The notes under the pieces were generated by a model. It was not told the origin of the DNA. It saw only the letters and a program-made list of their open reading frames with translations, and searched no databases. From contig JAHTBO010000003.1 of assembly GCA_019166125.1 (NCBI GenBank), positions 66,985-130,984 on the forward strand: a DNA stretch of 64,000 bases, in the 5' to 3' direction. Origin of the DNA: Alcaligenaceae bacterium CGII-47 (GTDB taxonomy: Bacteria > Pseudomonadota > Gammaproteobacteria > Burkholderiales > Burkholderiaceae_B). The first letter of the stretch is position 1. Each line of letters opens with the position of its first letter. This document shows, piece by piece, positions 35,176 through 45,798 of this stretch. The position numbers were made by a program, and so were the translations under genes.

Positions 35176-36123
35176 ATCCGGGCATGGGGTTTGCGCCTGT
35201 TGGCGCACCCCGATATGGCGGCACTGCCGCTGCTGCGCCAGTGACACCTGACGTTGGCGCTCGGCCAGACGCTGACGCTTATCCTCGCTGTGCTGTGCAT
35301 GGCAATGCGGACAGCTCACCCCCTCGATATAGAGCGTAGAGGCGCGATCCTCGATACTGAGCGGCATGCGGCACGCCCGACAGGAGGTATGCTCACCGGC
35401 CTCCAAACCATGACGCACAGCGACCCGCTCATCGAACACAAAGCACTCACCATGCCAACGGCTCTGTCCCTCGGGCACGGTCTCTAGGTATTTAAGAATC
35501 CCGCCCTGAAGGTGATAAACCTCGTCAAAGCCTTGGCTACGCAAATATGAGGTCGATTTCTCGCAACGGATACCGCCGGTGCAGAACATCGCCACACGTG
35601 GCTTGCCATGCAGCACGCCACCCTGCTCGGACTGCACACGCACCCACTCTGGGAAATCAGAAAAATGCGCAGTGTGCGGATCGATCGCTGAATCAAAGCT
35701 GCCGATACCGACTTCGTAATCATTACGCACGTCAACCACAACCACCTCAGGATCATCGATGAGTGCATTCCAATCCTGGGGCGGAACATACGTACCCGCC
35801 ATCCGCACTGGATCCATATCTGGCACGCCCATCGTGACGATCTCGCGCTTGAGCTTCACCTTAAGACGATAAAACGGCATCTCGATGGCGTTGGATTCCT
35901 TATGCTCTAGGTCTGCTAGACGGGGATCTGCGCGTAACTGAGCGAGCACCGTGCGCAGCGCCATTGGCTCACCCGCAATCGTGCCGTTGATGCCCTCGCG
36001 GGCCAACAGCAGCGTCCCTTTGATCCCATGCGAATCGCACAGGGCACGTAGCGGCTCGCGCATCGCGCGATAGTCCTCTAGAGGGACGAATTTGTATAGA
36101 GCTGCTACGAGAAAGTTGGTCAT
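35149..36123 (-). CDS. trhO: tRNA uridine hydroxylase, rhodanese-fold (TrhO/YceA)
   Basis: A 324-residue protein of the YceA/TrhO family, which makes 5-hydroxyuridine at position 34 of certain tRNAs in an oxygen-dependent way. N-terminal acylphosphatase-like part ([16 protein letters not shown]), rhodanese domain with active cysteine in [12 protein letters not shown] (about residue 178), and a C-terminal cysteine pair of pairs (CRACRMP, CPHCHA) that probably binds zinc. ATG at 36123 matches the family start ([13 protein letters not shown]). Its unusual tail, after QRQVSLAQQ, runs 27 bp into the end of fabI. TerC lies just upstream on the same strand, 7 bp away. Confidence 0.93.
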   Translation of the reverse strand: MTNFLVAALYKFVPLEDYRAMREPLRALCDSHGIKGTLLLAREGINGTIAGEPMALRTVLAQLRADPRLADLEHKESNAIEMPFYRLKVKLKREIVTMGVPDMDPVRMAGTYVPPQDWNALIDDPEVVVVDVRNDYEVGIGSFDSAIDPHTAHFSDFPEWVRVQSEQGGVLHGKPRVAMFCTGGIRCEKSTSYLRSQGFDEVYHLQGGILKYLETVPEGQSRWHGECFVFDERVAVRHGLEAGEHTSCRACRMPLSIEDRASTLYIEGVSCPHCHAQHSEDKRQRLAERQRQVSLAQQRQCRHIGVRQQAQTPCPDSPHAGNDI

Positions 36124-36130
36124 GATGATC

Positions 36131-36901
36131 TTATTGTCCAGAACGTTGCTTTTGCCGTGCGCTGCGCGCCAACATATTAAGGCCTTCAACCACAGAAGAA
36201 AACACCATAGCGGCGTAGATGTAACCCTTGGGCACATGGGTACCGAAGCCTTCGGCAATCAAAGTCATCCCGATCATGATCAGGAATCCGAGCGCCAGCA
36301 TGACAATGGTGGGATTATTATTAATGAATCTGGCCAAGGGATCTGCAGCCAACAGCATGACCACGACGGCCACCACGACAGCCACAACCATGATCGGCAA
36401 GTGCTCAGTCATCCCCACTGCAGTGATGATGCTATCGACCGAGAACACCAGATCCAGCAGCAGAATCTGAATAATTGCAGAGGTAAACGACATCGACACA
36501 CGGTCGGCACCTTGCCGGCCCTCGAACATATCGCCGCCAGGCGTAGGATCGACACTATGATGAATTTCCCGAGTCGCCTTCCAGAGCAAAAACAAGCCGC
36601 CCGCGATAAGAATCATGTCTTTCCAGGAAAAGGCCTGACCAAACAGTTCGACCACCGGTGCCGTTAACTGCACAATCCAGGCCACCGTGCCCAGCAATCC
36701 CAGACGCAGCCCCAAGGCAAGACCGATACCGATACGCCGCGCCTTACTGCGCTGCTGTTCGGGGAGCTTGTTGGTCAGGATGGAAATGAAAATGAGATTG
36801 TCGATGCCCAACACGATCTCCATTACGATCAGTGTTGCAAGCGCCAACCAGGCGGCCGGATCGGCAGCAAGCTGCGTCAGATAATCCACGTTAGAGACCA
36901 T
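36131..36901 (-). CDS. TerC-family membrane protein
   Basis: A 256-residue inner-membrane protein of the TerC/YoaE family; members export manganese or act in metal homeostasis during protein secretion. About seven hydrophobic segments; the paired family motifs with conserved aspartates are [17 protein letters not shown] (first half) and [15 protein letters not shown] (second half), plus [19 protein letters not shown] at 36901 is chosen as it falls 3 bp after the preceding gene's stop. It is probably in one transcript with the fatty-acid hydroxylase gene and trhO. Confidence 0.92.
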   Translation of the reverse strand: MVSNVDYLTQLAADPAAWLALATLIVMEIVLGIDNLIFISILTNKLPEQQRSKARRIGIGLALGLRLGLLGTVAWIVQLTAPVVELFGQAFSWKDMILIAGGLFLLWKATREIHHSVDPTPGGDMFEGRQGADRVSMSFTSAIIQILLLDLVFSVDSIITAVGMTEHLPIMVVAVVVAVVVMLLAADPLARFINNNPTIVMLALGFLIMIGMTLIAEGFGTHVPKGYIYAAMVFSSVVEGLNMLARSARQKQRSGQ

Positions 36902-36903
36902 GC

Positions 36904-37446
36904 TTACCGTCCGGCCAAGAGCCGATCCCAAAACAGCGTGGTCACACCGTAATTTCCAACAAAGCCGGGCCGGTGATGCATAGCATGTGCGTATTTCAAG
37001 CGATAGAACCACGTCCCCTTTCGACTACGCCAATGATGCAGTGCATGATGCATCGTCACATAAGCCAAATACCCCAACGTGACGCCCATCGTTGCAGCCG
37101 TGGCGTACCAAACATCCGTTGATAGAGCGATCGGGGCAAAAATCAGAATGGCAAACATGGCCAGGCTAGCTGGCGTAGACGTGCCTATCAAGGCGTGTGG
37201 CCGCGCGTGATGTGCCTCGTGCCAGCGCTTAAAGGGTTGTAGCCCATGCAACACGAACCGATGCAAGCCATACTCAATAAAGGTCCAGGCCATCAAGCCC
37301 AGCACAGCAACCAGCGCAAGCACAGGCCAACGCCATGTCGGTGTGTAGATCAGTACAGCTGCCAGTCCACTTAGAATCGCGACGGGGTATGCAACGAAAT
37401 CTGCTGCGTAGGCGATCGGACTATGCTCTAGCGAAAAAAATTTCAC
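36904..37446 (-). CDS. Fatty acid hydroxylase / sterol desaturase family protein
   Basis: A 180-residue integral membrane di-iron protein. About four membrane helices, with the histidine clusters that ligate iron in this superfamily: HRFVLHG (about residue 62), HEAHHARPH (about 76), HHALHH (about 137) and HAMHHR (about 153). Family members hydroxylate or desaturate lipids, but the substrate here is unknown. Short compared with many relatives, though within range for bacterial members. Overlap-like spacing with terC suggests co-transcription. Confidence 0.88.
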   Translation of the reverse strand: MKFFSLEHSPIAYAADFVAYPVAILSGLAAVLIYTPTWRWPVLALVAVLGLMAWTFIEYGLHRFVLHGLQPFKRWHEAHHARPHALIGTSTPASLAMFAILIFAPIALSTDVWYATAATMGVTLGYLAYVTMHHALHHWRSRKGTWFYRLKYAHAMHHRPGFVGNYGVTTLFWDRLLAGR

Positions 37447-37479
37447 ATATACCCCGACGAATTGATGGTAACTAGCCGA

Positions 37480-39324
37480 CTAAGTATCGAGCCGCTCGAG
37501 TAATCGCTGCTGTATTACTGGCAGCGCGCCCGGCAGGCGCTCTGCCAGCCTTTCAAATAGCTCGGTATGCGCGTCCAGCTCCTGCCTCCAGCCGTCCGTA
37601 TCGATTCTCGTGGCAGCCTCGAACTTATCAGCAGGGAAATCCAGCCCGTCCCAACTGATGTCCTGATAACGCGGCGAAATTCCGAACAGATTTTCCTCAC
37701 CGTGAGCGCTACCATCGATGCGCCCGAGCATCCACTTCAGCACACGCATGTTCTCGCCAAAGCCCGGCCAGATAAACTTGCCTTGCGCGTCGGTCCGAAA
37801 CCAGTTGACACAGAAGAAACGTGGAAGCACCGCGCCCACCATTTGTAATTGCTCGCCCAGCTTAAGCCAATGCCCAAAATAGTCCCCCATATTGTAGCCA
37901 CAGAAGGGCAGCATGGCGAACGGATCGCGCCGGACAACACCTTGAACGCCCGCCGCTGCGGCAGTCGTCTGCGACCCAAGTGTGGCGGCCATGTACACGC
38001 CTTCCTGCCAGCTGCGCGCCTCAGTCACAAGCGGTATGGTATCTGAGCGGCGCCCGCCAAAGATGAACGCATCAATCGCTACCCCATCAGGATTATCCCA
38101 CTCGGGATCGATCGCCGGATTCTGCTCGGCAGCGACGGTAAAGCGCGCATTAGGATGGGCCGCCTTGCGTCCCGAATCCGGCGTCCAGTCCTTGCCATGC
38201 CAATCCAGACAATGCGCAGGAGCCGGTCCCATTCCCTCCCACCAGACATCCCCATCATCGGTAAGCGCCACGTTGGTAAACAAGGCATTCTGGCGCAGGG
38301 ACGCCATACAGTTGAAGTTGGTTTTCTTGCTGGTGCCGGGCGCCACGCCAAAGTACCCGGCCTCTGGGTTAATCGCATACAGCCGCCCATCAGCACCGGG
38401 TTTGATCCAGGCAATATCATCACCAATGGTGGTGACGCTCCAGCCCGACAGCGACTCGGGGGGAATTAGCATCGCAAAATTGGTTTTCCCACAGGCAGAG
38501 GGGAACGCCGCCGCCACATGCATTTTCTTACCCTCTGGCGAGGTCACCCCCAGAATCAACATATGCTCGGCCATCCAGCCCTCGTCACGCCCCATCACCG
38601 AAGCAATGCGCAATGCGAGGCATTTTTTACCCAGCAGTGCATTACCACCGTAGCCGGAACCATACGACCAGATCTCTCGGGTCTCTGGGTAGTGAACAAT
38701 GTATTTTGTGCGGTTGCAAGGCCAGGGCACATCCGCCTGGCCTGGTGCCAAAGGCCGACCGACCGAGTGGACACAAGGTACAAACTCACCGTCACTACCA
38801 AGCACGTCATAGACCTTACGTCCCATACGCGTCATCAAACGCATATTGGCTACGACATAAGGTGAGTCAGACAACTCAATCCCGATCTGCGCAATGGGTG
38901 AACCCAGCGGCCCCATGGAGAACGGGATCACGTACATCGTGCGTCCCCGCATGCAGCCGGCGAATAATCCGTTCAACTGTTCACGCATCGCTGCCGGCGC
39001 CATCCAGTTGTTTGTGGGCCCCGCGTCAATTTCTTTCTCGGAGCAAATAAATGTACGGTCCTCTACCCGGGCGACATCATCAGGATCAGACCACGCCAGA
39101 TAGGAATTCGGGCGTTTGGCCGGATTTAATCGGCGCAAGGTCCCAGCCTGCACCATCTGCTCGCACAGACGATCATATTCTGCCTCAGTCCCATCGCACC
39201 ATACGATGCTATCCGGCTTAGTGAGCTGCGCGATCTGAGCGACCCAGGTCTTCAGGCCTGGGTGGCGTACCCACTCTGGTACATCTGTATTAAGGGGCAA
39301 GCTAGGGCTGACTGTATTACTCAT
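37480..39324 (-). CDS. pckG: Phosphoenolpyruvate carboxykinase (GTP)
   Basis: A 614-residue enzyme that makes phosphoenolpyruvate from oxaloacetate with GTP, the first step of gluconeogenesis. The kinase-1a motif with its reactive cysteine is [13 protein letters not shown] (about residues 278-290); [13 protein letters not shown] and [14 protein letters not shown] are other fixed blocks. Length is typical of the GTP-dependent class (about 600-620), unlike the ATP form (about 540). ATG at 39324 (MSNTVSP) fits the family; an in-frame start 18 bases further up is possible. Single gene, followed by the hydroxylase gene after 33 bp. Confidence 0.97.
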   Translation of the reverse strand: MSNTVSPSLPLNTDVPEWVRHPGLKTWVAQIAQLTKPDSIVWCDGTEAEYDRLCEQMVQAGTLRRLNPAKRPNSYLAWSDPDDVARVEDRTFICSEKEIDAGPTNNWMAPAAMREQLNGLFAGCMRGRTMYVIPFSMGPLGSPIAQIGIELSDSPYVVANMRLMTRMGRKVYDVLGSDGEFVPCVHSVGRPLAPGQADVPWPCNRTKYIVHYPETREIWSYGSGYGGNALLGKKCLALRIASVMGRDEGWMAEHMLILGVTSPEGKKMHVAAAFPSACGKTNFAMLIPPESLSGWSVTTIGDDIAWIKPGADGRLYAINPEAGYFGVAPGTSKKTNFNCMASLRQNALFTNVALTDDGDVWWEGMGPAPAHCLDWHGKDWTPDSGRKAAHPNARFTVAAEQNPAIDPEWDNPDGVAIDAFIFGGRRSDTIPLVTEARSWQEGVYMAATLGSQTTAAAAGVQGVVRRDPFAMLPFCGYNMGDYFGHWLKLGEQLQMVGAVLPRFFCVNWFRTDAQGKFIWPGFGENMRVLKWMLGRIDGSAHGEENLFGISPRYQDISWDGLDFPADKFEAATRIDTDGWRQELDAHTELFERLAERLPGALPVIQQRLLERLDT

Positions 39325-39451
39325 CGACCTGTGTCTCCACAATAGGCTGAATCAAATTCGTGGTTTGCGTCATCAGCTATCCGGCCGCTGCCAGTTCACG
39401 TGTCGCGCTAAAGGCATCCACTATAGTAGAAAAACACGTGACAGAGACAAG

Positions 39452-40825
39452 TTAACGTCGCCGCCTAAACCGCCCGAGTCCTCGGCCCGCCTGGAATCGA
39501 CTCAACCACCGCAGTAAGCCATGGGATAAATGAATTTTTTCCTCGCCTACCGGCCTATCCGGCCTAAAGCTCATCCAGGATGACTTGGGATAGGCGACGA
39601 CCTGATCCGGATAGACGCTTCGGTGGCCGATAATCAAATAGGCGGCAATACCCGCCCCAGCAATATAAACCGTTCCCGCGCTGCTACCAAACAACTCAAT
39701 CCCCATAAGCAGTGCCGCCACAGGCGTATTCGATGCAGAGGCCACCACTGCCACCAATCCGACTGCGGCGCCCAGCGAAGGGCTGAGGTTCAGCATATGC
39801 GCCAGCACATTACCCGAAATCGCCCCAATAATGAACTGCGGCGTCACGATCCCACCATAAAACCCCGAGCCCAAGGTGATAGCAACCAGTAGTGTCTTCC
39901 ATAGAAACCCCATATACGGCATGGCCTCGCCACCTAGCGCCCGATCCATCAAGGGCAAGCTCAAGCCCAGGTAATCCGTTGGAATCACGATGATCAGCAT
40001 TGACAATATAAGCCCGCCCAGCAGCGGCATGGCAGGCGGCCACACAGCAAAGCGATCCTGCAGGCGTGCAAAGCTCAGCCGTGCAAAGGCTATCAGATCG
40101 ACGAATAGGCGCGCAACCAACCCACACAAAATACCGATGATGATTATCTTGATGAATACGACTTCCGAAAAACCAGGGAGCCAATCAATCACGTAATACT
40201 GATACGGTATCCCCCACACCTTACTCACTTCAAAGGATGTGACACCGGCCACAATGGCAGGAAAAAGAAAATCATGTCGGATACGCCCGATCGCTAGTAC
40301 CTCAACGCCGTAGATCGCACCAGCGATCGGTGTACCGAAGACGCTGGCAAAGCCGGCACTGACCCCACACGCCACAAGACGCTTTTGCAGCTCGACGTTC
40401 AGACCCAATACCTGCCCCAAACCAGAGGCCAGCGTCCCACCGATGTGTGAACAAGGCCCTTCCTTACCCGCCGACCCGCCGCAGGCGAGGGTAATGATTG
40501 CGGCAATGGGTTTGAGCATCAGAGTTTTGAAAGGCATTCTGCCTGATTGCTTATGAACAGCAGCAATCACTGAATCCTTCAGGCCGGTGGTATTCATTCT
40601 GTACCCGTAATACAGAATCAAGCCATTCAAAAATCCACCCAACGGAAGCAAAACCATCTGCAACCAAAGCGGTATGGACGTCGTCTGATCGGTCAAAAAA
40701 AACAGCCCATGCAAAAACAGACTTGTCCCGCTGCCCACGATGACGCCCGTCAGCGTCGCCAACACGAGCCATTGGACAACCGTGGCCAGCATGATTGCAG
40801 GCTCAATGTAATTTATACGTGGCAT
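39452..40825 (-). CDS. CLC-type chloride channel / transporter
   Basis: A 457-residue inner-membrane CLC protein, either a channel or a Cl-/H+ exchanger. Family selectivity motifs: GSGTS near residue 27 (the first loop), GSAGKEGP (about 116-123) with the gating glutamate, and GSGFYGGIVTPQF (about 310) in place of the usual GGxFxP. No CBS domains follow. ATG at 40825 is chosen; an in-frame start 57 bases further up has no better ribosome binding site. Divergent from the SDR gene across 135 bp. Confidence 0.92.
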   Translation of the reverse strand: MPRINYIEPAIMLATVVQWLVLATLTGVIVGSGTSLFLHGLFFLTDQTTSIPLWLQMVLLPLGGFLNGLILYYGYRMNTTGLKDSVIAAVHKQSGRMPFKTLMLKPIAAIITLACGGSAGKEGPCSHIGGTLASGLGQVLGLNVELQKRLVACGVSAGFASVFGTPIAGAIYGVEVLAIGRIRHDFLFPAIVAGVTSFEVSKVWGIPYQYYVIDWLPGFSEVVFIKIIIIGILCGLVARLFVDLIAFARLSFARLQDRFAVWPPAMPLLGGLILSMLIIVIPTDYLGLSLPLMDRALGGEAMPYMGFLWKTLLVAITLGSGFYGGIVTPQFIIGAISGNVLAHMLNLSPSLGAAVGLVAVVASASNTPVAALLMGIELFGSSAGTVYIAGAGIAAYLIIGHRSVYPDQVVAYPKSSWMSFRPDRPVGEEKIHLSHGLLRWLSRFQAGRGLGRFRRRR

Positions 40826-40960
40826 GGAGCAATGATTATCCTCAGCGCAACTGGCGCCGTCAATTCGCTTGCCTCCTGCCAAGCAACTTTACGCTGCTAA
40901 CATGAGAAAATACGCGAGGCGAAGTTAGTAATATAAGCGCTTTAATAACAGGAGGAAGGG

Positions 40961-41707
40961 ATGACAAAACGCGTCGCAATCGTGACCGGAGCGGGGAGCG
41001 GCGTTGGGCGTGCCGCAGCATTGGCCTTGCTTGATGCGGGCTACGCCGTTGGGCTGGCCGGAAGAAGACAGGCGCCCCTGGAAGAGACAGCAGCCTTGGC
41101 AAAAGCCGGTACGCCTCTGGTTGTGCCCACCGACGTTACCGATCCGCAGGCGGTGGCCGCCTTATTCGCCACCGTTGCGCAGACCCATGGGCGTCTGGAC
41201 GTATTGTTCAACAATGCCGGTGGCGGCCTACAGAGCACTGACTTTGGCGACGTCACCTACGAGCAGTGGCAAAAAGTCATCGCCGTCAACCTCAACGGCA
41301 TGTTTTTGTGCGCCAACGCCGCCTATCGCATGATGCGCACACAATTGCCTCGCGGCGGGCGCATCATCAATAACGGCTCAATCTCGGCCCATACACCGCG
41401 CCCTGGCTCTGCACCGTACACCACAAGCAAGCACGCCATCACCGGCCTGACCAAGTCGATTGGCCTGGACGGACGTGCCTTTGACATCGTGTCCTGCCAG
41501 ATCGACATTGGCAACGCGGCCACGCCCTTGACCGAGCGCATGGCCAACGGTGTGATTCAGCCCAACGGCACAACGATAGCGGAACCCACAATGGATCCCA
41601 AGAACGTCGGCGATATGATCGTGCTGATGGCCAATATGAGTCTGGATGCCAATATCCAGTTCGTCACTGTTATCGCATCCAAAATGCCCTACCTAGGACG
41701 AGGTTAG
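40961..41707 (+). CDS. SDR-family oxidoreductase
   Basis: A 248-residue short-chain dehydrogenase/reductase. Cofactor motif TGAGSGVG at residues 10-17, NNAGGG near 87, catalytic serine in NGSISAHTP and the catalytic YTTSK (about 157-161). The extended, non-typical C-terminus is short. The start has AGGAGGAAGGG upstream. Substrate is not predictable. A small membrane-protein gene follows after 3 bp, so the two may be co-transcribed. Confidence 0.92.
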   Translation: MTKRVAIVTGAGSGVGRAAALALLDAGYAVGLAGRRQAPLEETAALAKAGTPLVVPTDVTDPQAVAALFATVAQTHGRLDVLFNNAGGGLQSTDFGDVTYEQWQKVIAVNLNGMFLCANAAYRMMRTQLPRGGRIINNGSISAHTPRPGSAPYTTSKHAITGLTKSIGLDGRAFDIVSCQIDIGNAATPLTERMANGVIQPNGTTIAEPTMDPKNVGDMIVLMANMSLDANIQFVTVIASKMPYLGRG

Positions 41708-41710
41708 AGT

Positions 41711-42031
41711 ATGTTTTTGGAGAACAAGGCGGAAAAAAACTCAATTGGACGCAGGACACCCTCCAATAAGAAGTCAGCCTTCAATATTATTGTCAAAATC
41801 CTCTTATGGGCGATGATTTCAGGGGTCGCCATCCTGTTGATTGCTTACATCGGAACGCTTATCGCACAGCGCGACGCAGTCAGGCAAAAGGCGATCGCCA
41901 AGGCAGCCATTGAATCGTGTGTGCAGGATCAGGATGATGACTTCAACTCAATCGAGCAACGCAGGTTTGCACGCATGGCCTGTAACAAGATGCGGCACGA
42001 TTACAGGCAAAGGTTTAGTGAAAGCATCTAA
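41711..42031 (+). CDS. Small single-span membrane protein, unknown function
   Basis: A 106-residue protein not assigned to a family. A basic N-terminus (about residues 1-25) precedes one membrane helix (IIVKILLWAMISGVAILLIAYIG, about 26-48); the rest is charged, with two cysteines (ESCVQ and MACNK) that could form a disulfide if it faces the periplasm. Three base pairs after the SDR gene stop and about 18 bp before tRNA-Ser on the other strand. Could be a lineage-specific gene. Confidence 0.65.
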   Translation: MFLENKAEKNSIGRRTPSNKKSAFNIIVKILLWAMISGVAILLIAYIGTLIAQRDAVRQKAIAKAAIESCVQDQDDDFNSIEQRRFARMACNKMRHDYRQRFSESI

Positions 42032-42048
42032 TTGTCACATAGCTAAAC

Positions 42049-42139
42049 TGGCGGACGGAGGGGGATTCGAACCCCCGATACGCTATTCACGTATACACGC
42101 TTTCCAGGCGTGCGCCTTCAACCGCTCGGCCACCCGTCC
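42049..42139 (-). tRNA. tRNA-Ser (anticodon GGA)
   Basis: A complete class II tRNA on the minus strand of 91 nt including an encoded CCA (42049-42051). Acceptor stem GGACGGG with TCCGTCC, D-arm GGCCGAGCGGTTGAAGGC, anticodon stem CACGC/GCGTG around loop CTGGAAA giving GGA (serine, UCC/UCU), a long variable arm, and T-loop GGTTCGAATCC. Confidence 0.96.
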
Positions 42140-42196
42140 TATCTTGTCGCCCACGGCCAATATTCGCCGCGAGGAAAGTCCGCAATTTTAACAGAG

Positions 42197-42802
42197 TTAA
42201 CGCATCATGCGCTCTACATAGCGGGCGATCATGTCCACCTCCAGATTCACCGATGCGCCGACATCCAGATTTCGTAAACTGGTGACCTGCACAGTATGCG
42301 GGATAAGGTTGATATAAATCTCGCTCCCCTCTTCCTGATCAATCACTTGGTTAACGGTGAGACTCACGCCATTAACGGTAATTGAGCCCTTGTACGCCAG
42401 GTATTTTGACAGGTGTGCAGGCACGATAATGCGCAGATCTACCGACTCGCCCACGGCATCAAACGCCGTCACGCCACCCACGCCGTCCACATGCCCAGAC
42501 ACCAAATGCCCATCAAGTGAATCACCCAGACGTAGCGCGTGCTCCAGATTGACCTCGCCTGGCTGATCCAGACCACTTGTACGATTCAGACTCTCGCGCG
42601 AGATATCCACCTCGAAGCTGCGTTCATGTAAGGCGACCACTGTCATACAAGCGCCTTGAATAGCGATCGAGTCGCCCAGCTTGGCTCGATCCAGTGGCAA
42701 GCCACCGGCATCAATAGCGACGCGTACGCCCGCCTCGGGCTCAGACCCCAGAGGCGTGACTTGCGTGATCTGGCCGACTGCGGCCACAATTCCAGTAAAC
42801 AT
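42197..42802 (-). CDS. ribE: Riboflavin synthase alpha subunit
   Basis: A 201-residue enzyme that forms riboflavin from two molecules of 6,7-dimethyl-8-ribityllumazine. It has the two-fold repeated lumazine-binding domain: first half MFTGIVAAVG and DIVSRESL-like DISRESLNRT, second half HLVSGHVDGVGGV and GSITVNGVSLTVNQV. Length fits (about 200-215). ATG at 42802 starts the conserved MFTGIV. It follows ribD by 31 bp; the glyA-nrdR-ribD-ribE order suggests one operon. Confidence 0.96.
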   Translation of the reverse strand: MFTGIVAAVGQITQVTPLGSEPEAGVRVAIDAGGLPLDRAKLGDSIAIQGACMTVVALHERSFEVDISRESLNRTSGLDQPGEVNLEHALRLGDSLDGHLVSGHVDGVGGVTAFDAVGESVDLRIIVPAHLSKYLAYKGSITVNGVSLTVNQVIDQEEGSEIYINLIPHTVQVTSLRNLDVGASVNLEVDMIARYVERMMR

Positions 42803-42833
42803 GGCAATCAATCCCGTTAAGTGAATAACTTGA

Positions 42834-43985
42834 TCAGGCCTGCACCAAGCGCCGCAGCGCCTGCCAGCGTGTCGCCTGTCTCATTCGCAGACGCATATCC
42901 GCGCCTAGCTGTACTGCCTCCATGAATTCAAAGCGTGGTGCCTGCCCGAGCTCTGCCAAGGGAGGTGTCCATTGTGCGAGACCTCGCCCCTCCCCCAACA
43001 CGCAGGGTGCCACATAAGCGATCCACTCGTCCACACTCCCCGCCTGCAGCAAAGCCCCATTCAACACCGCCCCAGCCTCGACATGAATCTCATTGATCTC
43101 TTTCGCTGCCAAGCACTGTAACAGCGCCGTCAGATCCACACGCCCCTGCGCCTGCTTGGGCAGCACAATCACCTGGACATTACGATCAGCCAGCCGGTGT
43201 GCCTTTTCAATATTCTGCGTCGCGGTGAAAAGCCAGACCGGTGCGCCATTAAATACACGCGCACGCTCATTGATTCGGAAATCCGTATCGACGATCGCTC
43301 GCACGGGTTGACGTTCGGTGTGTACAGCGCGCACATCGAGCAGCGGATCATCCGAGTCAATCGTACCGATCCCGGTCAGCACCAGAGCGCTGCGCGCGCG
43401 CCAGCGATGCCCATCGGCGCGCGCCGCCTCACCTGTGATCCACTGAGAACGCCCATCGGGCAAGGCGGTACAACCATCTAGCGAGCTCGCTGTTTTAAGC
43501 CATAACCACGGCCGTCCACTGGTCATTCTCGAGACAAAGCCAGGATTCAGCGCCAATGCGGCCTCGGCACCCAGCCCGACATCCACGCGCACCGCCGCAG
43601 CACGCAGCCGGGCAATGCCGGTGCCTGCCACCTGCGGGTTTGGATCACGCATTGCCACCACCACGCGTGCGACACCTGCATCCAGCAATGCATCCACACA
43701 AGGCGGCGTGCGCCCGAAATGGCTACACGGCTCAAGCGTCACATAGGCAGTGGCGCCCCGCACGGATACGTCACGCATCCGCGCCTGGGCGAGCGCCGCG
43801 GCCTCGGCATGATGTCCACCTGCTTGCTGCGTGTAGCCCGAGGCCAGCTGCCGACCATCCCGCACGAGGACACAACCGACTCTGGGGTTGGGATGGCTCA
43901 GGTAGAGTGACTTTTCCGCCAGCGCCAGTGCCTGATCCATCCAGTCCTGATCTTCAGGGGAAAACGCAGCCAAATCAGTGCTCAT
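42834..43985 (-). CDS. ribD: Bifunctional riboflavin deaminase/reductase RibD
   Basis: A 383-residue enzyme catalysing two consecutive steps of riboflavin synthesis. The N-terminal deaminase (about residues 8-150) has the zinc motif [10 protein letters not shown] and the [11 protein letters not shown] cysteines; the C-terminal reductase (about 155-383) has [19 protein letters not shown] and [16 protein letters not shown] at 43985 (MSTDLAAF) overlaps the nrdR stop by 11 bases. Length typical (about 370). Confidence 0.96.
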   Translation of the reverse strand: MSTDLAAFSPEDQDWMDQALALAEKSLYLSHPNPRVGCVLVRDGRQLASGYTQQAGGHHAEAAALAQARMRDVSVRGATAYVTLEPCSHFGRTPPCVDALLDAGVARVVVAMRDPNPQVAGTGIARLRAAAVRVDVGLGAEAALALNPGFVSRMTSGRPWLWLKTASSLDGCTALPDGRSQWITGEAARADGHRWRARSALVLTGIGTIDSDDPLLDVRAVHTERQPVRAIVDTDFRINERARVFNGAPVWLFTATQNIEKAHRLADRNVQVIVLPKQAQGRVDLTALLQCLAAKEINEIHVEAGAVLNGALLQAGSVDEWIAYVAPCVLGEGRGLAQWTPPLAELGQAPRFEFMEAVQLGADMRLRMRQATRWQALRRLVQA

Positions 43986-44442
43986 CGCCCGACGGGGCCT
44001 GAAACTCGTCAATTGCCTGTACGAATTCCTGGATGTCCTCAAAGCTGCGATAAACCGAGGCAAAACGCACATAGGCCACCTGATCGAGCTTGCGCAGCTC
44101 GTTCATGACCAACTCACCAATATGTCCGGTCCCCACCTCGCGTTCACCACTGGTGAGTAAACGCTCTTGAATACGATCGACGGCTGCATCAACATCCACC
44201 GTACTGACGGGGCGTTTACGCAAGGCCAGATTCAGACTTGCACGCAGCTTATGAACATCGAACTCACACCGCGTGCCGTTGCGTTTGACGACGGCAGGCA
44301 TGGCAAGCTCGACGCGCTCGTAGGTCGTGAACCGACGCTCGCAGGCCGCACAGCGCCTGCGACGGCGAATCGTATCGCCTTCCTCTGAGACACGCGAGTC
44401 GATGACCTGCGTGTCAAAGCTACTGCAAAACGGACACTTCAT
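43975..44442 (-). CDS. nrdR: Ribonucleotide reductase repressor NrdR
   Basis: A 155-residue transcription repressor of ribonucleotide reductase genes. N-terminal zinc ribbon (CPFC ... CAAC, residues 3-34) binds DNA; a central ATP-cone ([18 protein letters not shown] to about 140) senses ATP/dATP. Family length (about 150). It probably acts on the promoter upstream of nrdA at the right end of the window. glyA is 37 bp upstream, with a stable hairpin in between; overlaps ribD by 11 bases. Confidence 0.97.
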   Translation of the reverse strand: MKCPFCSSFDTQVIDSRVSEEGDTIRRRRRCAACERRFTTYERVELAMPAVVKRNGTRCEFDVHKLRASLNLALRKRPVSTVDVDAAVDRIQERLLTSGEREVGTGHIGELVMNELRKLDQVAYVRFASVYRSFEDIQEFVQAIDEFQAPSGDEH

Positions 44443-44450
44443 AGGAGTCC

Positions 44451-44468
44451 GGGCGCCCGAAGGCGCCC
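44451..44468 (-). promoter_or_regulatory. Stem-loop with UUCG tetraloop between glyA and nrdR
   Basis: A perfect 7-bp stem of alternating G and C (GGGCGCC / GGCGCCC) with the loop TTCG when read on the minus (transcribed) strand, giving the very stable C(UUCG)G type. It lies 8 bases before the nrdR start and has no T-run after it, so it is not a standard terminator. It could limit nrdR translation or transcript passage from glyA. Confidence 0.6.
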
Positions 44469-44478
44469 ACCTGAGTGA

Positions 44479-45723
44479 TTAACGATAAACGGGCAGGCTC
44501 GCAGTCAACTCATTCACACGATTACGTACCTGAGCAATATTCGCCTCATCATGCGGATTATCCAGCACGTCAGCGATCAGATGACCGGTCAGCTCGGCCT
44601 CGGCCTCTTTGAACCCACGTGTCGTCATGGCGGGGGTCCCTAGCCGGATACCGCTGGTGACAAAGGGCTTTTCGGGATCATGGGGGATGGCGTTTTTATT
44701 CACAGTAATATGCGCCTCGCCCAGCACTGCCTCGGCAACCTTGCCGGTAATACCCTTGGCGCGCAGATCTACCAGCATGACGTGGCTTTCTGTGCGGCCC
44801 GACACGATACGCAGGCCACGCTTGACCAATGTATCGGCCAGCACCCGGGCGTTACTTGCTACCTGCGCAGCATAGACCTTGAATTCGGGGCTCAACGCCT
44901 CTTTGAACGACACTGCCTTGGCGGCGATTACATGCATCAGGGGTCCGCCCTGGATACCCGGGAAGATCGCAGAATTGATGAGCTTTTCGTATTCGGCCTT
45001 CATCATGATCACACCACCGCGCGGTCCACGAAGGGACTTATGGGTAGTGGAGGTGACAAAGTCGGCATGCGGCACAGGGTTGGGGTAGACACCGCCCGCA
45101 ACCAGACCGGCATAGTGGGCAATATCAACCATCAGCAGCGCGCCATTATCGTGCGCGATACGCGCCATGCGCTCGAAGTCGATATGCAAGGAATAGGCCG
45201 ACGCCCCACCCACGATCATTTTGGGCTTATGGGTGCGGGTGAGTTCTTCTAGCTGGTCGTAATCCAGCACCTCGTTGGCATCCAGCCCATATGACACGAA
45301 ATTGTAGAGCTTGCCCGAAGCGTTTACCGGCGAGCCGTGCGTCAGATGCCCCCCCTCGGCCAGGCTCATGCCCAGGACCGTATCACCGGGCTGGAGCATC
45401 GCCATATAGACACCCTGATTGGCCTGCGAGCCCGAGTTTGGCTGCACATTAGCGGCTTGGGCACCGAACAGTGCCTTGAGGCGATCAATCGCCAATTGCT
45501 CGACCACGTCCACGAACTCGCACCCGCCGTAATACCGCTTACCAGGATAGCCCTCGGCATACTTATTGGTGAGCTGCGTGCCCTGAGCCTGCATCACTGC
45601 TGGGCTGGCATAGTTTTCGGATGCAATCAGTTCAATATGCTGCTCTTGGCGCTGGTTCTCGTGCTGAATGGCGGCCCATATATCGGGATCGACTTGGTCG
45701 AGAGTGCGTGAACGCTCAAACAT
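44479..45723 (-). CDS. glyA: Serine hydroxymethyltransferase
   Basis: A 414-residue PLP enzyme that interconverts serine and glycine with tetrahydrofolate and supplies one-carbon units. Clear blocks: [29 protein letters not shown], the PLP-lysine in [13 protein letters not shown] (about residue 230) and [17 protein letters not shown]. Length typical (about 415). ATG at 45723 has TAGGAAAC upstream; an upstream in-frame frame start is ignored for lack of conserved residues. Leads the run glyA-nrdR-ribD-ribE. Confidence 0.97.
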   Translation of the reverse strand: MFERSRTLDQVDPDIWAAIQHENQRQEQHIELIASENYASPAVMQAQGTQLTNKYAEGYPGKRYYGGCEFVDVVEQLAIDRLKALFGAQAANVQPNSGSQANQGVYMAMLQPGDTVLGMSLAEGGHLTHGSPVNASGKLYNFVSYGLDANEVLDYDQLEELTRTHKPKMIVGGASAYSLHIDFERMARIAHDNGALLMVDIAHYAGLVAGGVYPNPVPHADFVTSTTHKSLRGPRGGVIMMKAEYEKLINSAIFPGIQGGPLMHVIAAKAVSFKEALSPEFKVYAAQVASNARVLADTLVKRGLRIVSGRTESHVMLVDLRAKGITGKVAEAVLGEAHITVNKNAIPHDPEKPFVTSGIRLGTPAMTTRGFKEAEAELTGHLIADVLDNPHDEANIAQVRNRVNELTASLPVYR

Positions 45724-45798
45724 AAAGTTTCCTAGGAAAATAAATTGGCGGATAAGATGAAGTAGGGTCAACCAATGATTTTATCCTGAACCCCCGCA

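Noticed and set aside
36092-36667. A 191-codon histidine-rich plus-strand frame opposite terC
   Set aside because: The histidines come from reading the complement of terC codons; there is no family signal and no ribosome binding site.
38613-39050. Several plus-strand frames opposite pckG
   Set aside because: PckG is conserved along its whole length on the other strand, so these are shadow frames.
41711-42139. An integrated element at tRNA-Ser
   Set aside because: Flanking genes look like normal chromosome, and no integrase or repeated tRNA end is present.
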